Assembly: GCA_037501455.1 (NCBI GenBank)
Contig: CM074856.1
Location: 20,109,001-20,173,000 of the forward strand
DNA from: Lantana camara
Taxonomy: Eukaryota > Streptophyta > Magnoliopsida > Lamiales > Verbenaceae
Length of the DNA: 64,000 nt
Reading direction: 5' to 3'
Shown here: piece after piece, positions 58,101 through 64,000 of the stretch
Layout of the letters: each line of letters starts with the position of its first letter
Numbering within the stretch: position 1 is the first letter of the stretch
The notes under the pieces: model-generated
What the model was told of the DNA's origin: nothing
Seen by the model: the letters and a program-made list of their open reading frames with translations, nothing else
Database searches by the model: none
Program-made: the position numbers and the translations under genes

Positions 58101-61100
58101 GGATATCATTTATGTTGTTTTTGCTGTTATCCACTGCTGTTTCATAACATGGACTGCTGTATCTGATCAGTAAAAGGATCGATCAATTGTAAATTTCATG
58201 AAATTTTCACGTCATGGAAACTTCTAATATACAGCGACTACTTTGGATTCGTTGATGTTTTAGATTAGCTTAGGATTTTTAGCATCGTGCTTAGAAGTTA
58301 TTTGATTCATCTGCTCTAAAGTGAGAAACTTGATAAAGGTGAACTGTTGTAGGAAAGTTTTTTTTTATTATGGTCAATCGTGCTTCTATCTTCCTTGTAA
58401 TATTTTCACTGCACAGTCAGGTTAGCTGATATAGCCAGATTCTATAGGAAAAGATTTATTTATTTTTTTTTTTTTTTTGGACTCTCGTGCTACTCTCTTC
58501 TTTTTCGTAATATTTTCACAGGTCAGGTTAGCTGATATAGCCAGATTCTTTTGGCTGTAAGCGTCTGCTATTATTTTTCCTGGCATTTATTTTCTTAAGA
58601 TTTTTTTAGTCTTAATTACAGCTTAAGTATGACCATAACTTTGTTGCTAGTAATTTCATATACGGGTATACCTGCACAGGAATTCATTTTCTTTGTATAA
58701 TTATGTAACTTGCATCAGGTGTGATTGCAATGGCATGGTGTCCTATTGACAGCTCTTATCTGCTTACTTGTGCCAAAGATAACCGTACTATTTGCTGGGA
58801 TACTAATTCTGGAGAGGTGAACCTTTTATTGCTCCTATATATGTCAAATTTTCTAGTTACTCTCTCTTTCGTCATTCTTTTAGCTGGCATTTTGCAACAT
58901 GACAGTCAATGTGACTTATTGTAGATTGTGGCTGAACTACCTGCCGGAACCAACTGGAATTTCGATGTAAACTGGTATTCTAGGTTTCCTGGAATTGTAT
59001 CAGCATCTTCATTTGATGGGAAAATTGGGATTTATAATATAGAGGTTAGTTTCTGCCCCATGAACTTTTTTGTTGTTTTGCCTGATCTTTCTTGAACAAC
59101 ATTGGTCTGCATAATGTAGTAAAGGGCTGAAGGTTGGACTTTCATTAATCTACCAGTTTTTCTTTTTAAATAACTCCTTGTGTTTGCGTTCAAGGGCGTA
59201 CAGAATAAGTGTCCTTTGGTAGTTGCATTATGTGTTGTACTACCAACCAGACCAACAAAATCTTCACTAGTTGAATACAGGTGTTTTTTGTCTTTTCACG
59301 AGAGGAGCACATTTTTGAATACATATTTAGATAGATTTCAGCTTCCATCAAATACATATTCATATGGGTGGAGATCTAACTGAATATGTATTCCATGGAA
59401 GTTGTGCTCATGTTCTAGGATCACTACACCCTGAAATGAAATGGTTAAGATGTGTCAAATATCCAAAAATATTGTTTTCTTTATTGTGCTATCAATTTTG
59501 TCTTTCTGGTTTATGATGCTGATATCCTTTTTTAAAGTGCAGGGTTGCGGTCGATACGGTCTTGGAGAGAGTAACTTGCATGCAGGTATCATAGTTCTTA
59601 GATGGTACAAAGTTTAGTTGTCTGACTCGTCTATATGATGAAATGTGAGAATGAATGATTTTTCTAGAGAAAAACTCTTAGCATCTTGAAATGCAGTAGT
59701 TAGTTCATGCAGCTTTTCACGATTTACAGTATTCAATCACAACTTTATATTTCTGCCCCTGATTCTGAGATATTTGGTGCTCCCTATTATGGTATTTGCT
59801 CACACTAATTTTGCAAATAAACAGCGGAAAATTTTAACTGAAGTTCTTGGTAATGGCCTAGTTTATCTACCCACGTTTTGAATATCCTATTTATATTGTT
59901 TCTATTAGTAAAAAGAATGTCCATTCGTAATATTTTCCTGTAACAACCTCCAACATGGAATTGTTTGTCCTCTAGCTAGGGAGAGATATATACTAAGGAT
60001 GATTGTTCTGATAGTAAAGGTGTCTATTGTTCATTAACCAATAGGAATTGATTTAAAAAAATAGTGTGTAGAACATATTTACCTATCCTAATGATTACTA
60101 TTCCTTTTTTTTTCACTTCTCAATTTCTAATGAACTATTTGTTGTAGTTTTAGTTTCATCATGCGTTGCATTAATTTATGTTTTTAGGTTATTCTTTACA
60201 TTGCAAGTGACATGTCTTGTGCAGCACCATTGAGTGCCCCGAAGTGGAACAAACGTAAAGCCGGAGTATCATTTGGTTTTGGAGGCAAACTTGTTTCATT
60301 TCACTATACTGACTCTCGAGCTTCTGAGGTATCTACATCAAAATTCAAGATGTTGATTTTCTCTTGACATAATTTGTGTTTCCTGATCAATACTTCTTGC
60401 CAGGTCTCTGTGCATAAGTTGGATACGGAACATGGTTTGGTAAGTCGATCCTCTGAAATTGATGCTGCAATTAAAGCTGGGAATAGATCAGCACTTAAAC
60501 TTTTCTGTGAAAGGAAATCTCAAGAATCTGAGTATGTTCTTTCTTCCAAAGTTACTCCATTGATACGGCATGAAATAGGCAATATTCCGCACTTCTTTAA
60601 CATATTTTCATGGTTAGATCTGACGAGGAGCGAGAAACATGGGGCTTCATGAAGGTTATGTTCACTGAGGATGGCTCTGCGATATCAAAACTTCTTTCGC
60701 ATCTTGGCTTCAGTCCACCTCTTCCTGAGAATAATGATTCTATAAACAATAAAATTTCTGACCAAGAGAATGCCCTTGCTCTTGATGAGAGTATGACTAT
60801 TAAAGGAGGACATTCTGGCTGCAAAGAATCCCCCTTATTTGCAGCTGACAATGGTGAAGATTTCTTTAATAATCTTCCTAGTCCCAAGACAGAAATCCCT
60901 TCACCCTCTTCTAAGACTGAACTTTCCGGTGACAACTCTGTTGAGGAATCTCAACAAGAAACAAACGGACAAGGGGAGATTTCTGATCCATCTTTTGATG
61001 ATGCTGTACAGCGTGCTTTGATAGTTGCGGACTACAAAGGGGCAGTTGCACAATGCATTTCTGCAAATAGATTGGCAGATGCTTTGGTCATTGCTCATAT

Positions 61101-63474
61101 TGGTGGTGTTAGCTTGTGGGAGCGCACACGTGATCAGTTCCTAAGGAAAAGTCATTCTCCATACCTAAAGGTGGTAAACCATTGTTTGGATTGTCAAACC
61201 TTTTCCTTCTTTCTGATAAATGAGTTCCTGTTTTGTTGCTTGTTGTTTGGGTTCTCTAATATTTGCTGTATACCTCAGGTTGTATCCGCCATGGTAAATA
61301 ATGACCTAATGAGTATAGCGAACACGAGGCCCCTAAAATCATGGAAGGAAACACTTGCTCTCTTTTGTACTGTAAGTCTCTTCTCTCCTAATAAAGCAAG
61401 TTATGATGCTTCAACTTTGGGCAGTAGCACTTCATACTCTTGAGTGTTAAAAGACCTCAACTATTTTTCTTTCTAGAGCACGTTATGCACAGCTATGCAT
61501 ACTTCACAGCTCGTCAAGTTTTATGATATCCCTATCATTTTGAACTAGCTCTCTCTTCTCAATTTCTTGCATTATACTAAGAACCCAGGTTGTCTGATAG
61601 AGCTTTCCTGTCAATTCCATGTAATAAAACCAACTGTATGTGCCCTGTGGTTGGAGCTGCCAATAAAGATATCTATGCAGATAGGCATATAGGGAGTGGA
61701 TAGATGCATAGTTGTTTGTTTTTGTGATGAAAATTTTCTGGTCAAAACTAAAATTTTGCGCTCCAATCATTGGTTTGACCTGAAACCAGATCAAAAGTGT
61801 GGGGAGTGGTTTGTTTTGATTTTGAATTCTTGTGAACTGTGATGGTAGAAATTTTAGATAGTCGATCACAATCACAGAGTGAGGGTCTTTCAAATAGCTC
61901 ACTTTAGCAGATCCCTTGCTAAGCTGTCACATTCATTGCGAGTAAAAGGGAACTATCTTTACTCTCCTGAAAACCACAAATTTTGGTTACAAGAATAATT
62001 TGGGCTGTTCATATTTGACAAGACCAATTTCCCTTTTATGATAAGTTGTGTTGTTAGATATGAATCAATATATAAATGTCCGTGTAAAACTTTTTCTCAT
62101 TAGAGCAAAGGAATGACCATATTTCCAATGTGTATATGTGAGCCTGTACTTAGCAAAAGCTATAATGCATCTTGCTCTATTTATCAATATTCTTTAACAT
62201 GCTTTTGCACATTTTCATCATTCAGTTTTCACAGACAGACGAATGGACTCTATTATGTAATGCACTTGCCACTAGGCTGATGGCTGCTGATGATACTGCT
62301 GCTGCAACACTTTGTTATATATGTGCTGGAAATATTGACAAAGCAGTGGAAATGTGGTCAAAGGATATTACAAGGAAGCATGATGGAAAACCCTATGTAG
62401 ACCGTCTTCAGGTAAGCATGCATTCTTAAAACGCCAGTAAGTAATAGTTTATTTTAGACGGCATAGACTTATATCCAGTACTTCTGTTTGTAAGGATCTA
62501 ATGGAGAAGACTGTCGTCTTTGCTTTGGCTACTGGACAGAAGCGATTTAGCCCATCGTTATGTAAGTTGGTTGAGAAATATGCAGAAATATTAGCAAGTC
62601 AAGGGCTTTTATCAACAGCAATGGAGTACTTTAATCTTCTGGGGACTGAAGAATTGTCTACTGAACTTATAATCTTACGTAATCGTATAGCTCTTTCAAC
62701 CGAGCCAGGTTTGTCTTTATTTTGTATCTTCTTCTTTATGAGATTCCACTGAATTAGGTTTGCTATTTTTTTATTTTTTTTTTGTCTGGAAGTTACTATG
62801 TCCTGGGAATGCACCTGTTTCAATTATTTGCTTGATATATCTTTAACCTGTATATATCTGGCTTCAAGTATCCTAATGCTGGTTTTGACATATTTTGCAG
62901 ACAAAGAGATTGAGAAGACTGCGACTTATGACAATACTCAATCACAAAATGGACCTACATATAGAGCTGATCAGTCAAGTTACGGTGTTGTTGATGCCTC
63001 CCAACATTATTATCCGGTATATACGAAATATATGTTCTCTTAAGTTTTCTGATTCTCACTCTTAAATATAACCTTAAGACTTTTTTCCTCCAGGATGCAA
63101 CACCAATGCAGACACAACCAATTATTTCAAGCAGTCCCTATGATGAAAAATATCAGCAGCTATACAATACCCCTCCCACATATCAACCAGTTCCACAGCC
63201 TAATACACAACCTACCATGTTTGTTCCTTCTCCAGCAGTTCCTGCACCAACGGTAAATGTCCCATCTGATTTATTTTGTCAATGAACTTCATTTTAATTA
63301 TTTTAGCTATGTCTTTTGAAGTTGATTCCTATATATATATATATACAGGAAAACTTTGCTCCACCTCCTGTTAACACTCAGCCTCCTACAAAATTTGTTC
63401 CTTCAAACCCTCCTTTATTGAAAAACTCGGAACAATATCAGCAGCATCCATCTTTGGGTTCCCAGTTATACCCG
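55141..63474 (+). CDS. SEC31: Protein transport protein SEC31 (COPII outer coat), 3' end outside window
   Basis: Nineteen exons are visible: 55141-55460, 55988-56057, 56159-56281, 56981-57077, 57160-57196, 57299-57404, 57504-57561, 58719-58816, 58925-59044, 59543-59585, 60225-60328, 60404-60531, 60618-61170, 61279-61371, 62226-62411, 62495-62708, 62901-63016, 63094-63252 and 63349-63474. They join in phase to 917 codons. Residues 1 to about 390 form the WD40 region ([58 protein letters not shown]). About 435-780 hold the acidic linker and the helical ACE1 region ([66 protein letters not shown]). From about 785 it is Pro/Gln-rich. SEC31 pairs with SEC13 to form the cage of vesicles leaving the ER. 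Plant SEC31 is about 1,100 residues, so roughly 200 are missing to the right. SEC31A versus SEC31B is not decided. Confidence 0.96.
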
Positions 63475-63887
63475 GTATTCTACTCACCTACTACTTTGTT
63501 TCATCTTGTAATATTTATCTTGGATAAACTGCATCAAGACCCCTCCCATGTGATTTATTTGCGACTAAATGGTAAACGTCTTGTAGATTGAGAAATTTAA
63601 CATAGAACCCCCAACCTAATAGACGTAGTAAAAGCATCATATTACCCTTAGCTACAATAACGCCAGAGAAGAAAGGTAAAAGTACACCTAGATCCCTCAT
63701 TAGAAATGTTTTCCGAATGTAATAGGTTAATATCAATATTATAGATATTAATATAACTTTACTTAATTTGCATTTCATATTATATTTTAGTTTTAAGTTA
63801 AATTCTGTACATAATAAAATTATATACATTTGCATTTCTATAGTTTTCTATAAAATTATATACATAATAATTTATAAATTAGTTAAA

Positions 63888-63943
<56 letters not shown>

Positions 63944-64000
63944 TGTAATATTTAATTTGTGTATGTGAAGAAATTAATACGTTATAAAACATAAAAGTGA
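63475..64000 (+). other. SEC31: SEC31 intron 19, continuing past the window
   Basis: Begins with a GTATTC donor after exon 19. It contains no further exon up to the edge. A compound microsatellite (GT, then AT, then GA repeats) lies at about 63889-63941. Confidence 0.6.

Overview
This 64 kb window is nuclear DNA from a flowering plant, most likely a eudicot. The evidence is spliced genes with GT-AG introns, an MIKC-type MADS-box gene, a plant SEC31 gene, and dense plant transposon families (copia, long-LTR gypsy type, TRIM, L1-type LINEs, CACTA, Mutator-like and hAT MITEs). The species cannot be named from sequence alone. Exon boundaries come from reading splice sites and checking phase; every complete gene model keeps frame from start to stop.

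Layout. 1-3.35 kb is repeat-derived: a SINE candidate, a CACTA end next to a LINE tail, a foldback MITE and a tandem-repeat tract. 3.75-7.62 kb (minus) is a complete eight-exon MADS-box gene of the AGL15/AGL18 type. 7.85-18.6 kb is a transposon field: nested palindromes, a MULE-type MITE, a decayed copia piece, a 2,852-bp solo LTR that splits an exon-like sequence, and a GRF zinc-finger gene that looks broken. 18.65-21.87 kb (minus) is a complete eight-exon SAM-dependent methyltransferase gene (METTL13-like) with a 20-nt microexon. 25.5-27.24 kb (plus) is a two-exon VOC/glyoxalase-family gene. 29.1-30.0 kb (minus) is a single-exon DUF716/TMEM45-like membrane protein gene. 30.7-54.7 kb is almost entirely mobile elements: a 1.16-kb TIR element, an LTR relic carrying a 797-bp hAT element, a very young 4.9-kb copia element, LINE fragments, a FAR1/MULE transposase relic, and a permuted gypsy block inserted into a TRIM. 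55.14 kb to the right edge (plus) is SEC31, the outer COPII coat subunit; 19 exons are visible and the 3' end lies outside.

The five host genes do not form a pathway; they are separate units, as is usual in plants. Points of most interest are a plant ER-stress element (CCAAT-N10-CACG) in the SEC31 promoter, a GC-AG intron needed to keep the MADS gene in frame, the permuted gypsy block flanked by perfect 72-bp direct repeats, the solo LTR, the inverted pair of MULE MITEs around the methyltransferase gene, and a near-identical LTR pair on a copia element whose reading frame breaks at a G7 run. I saw no convincing wholly new biological system.
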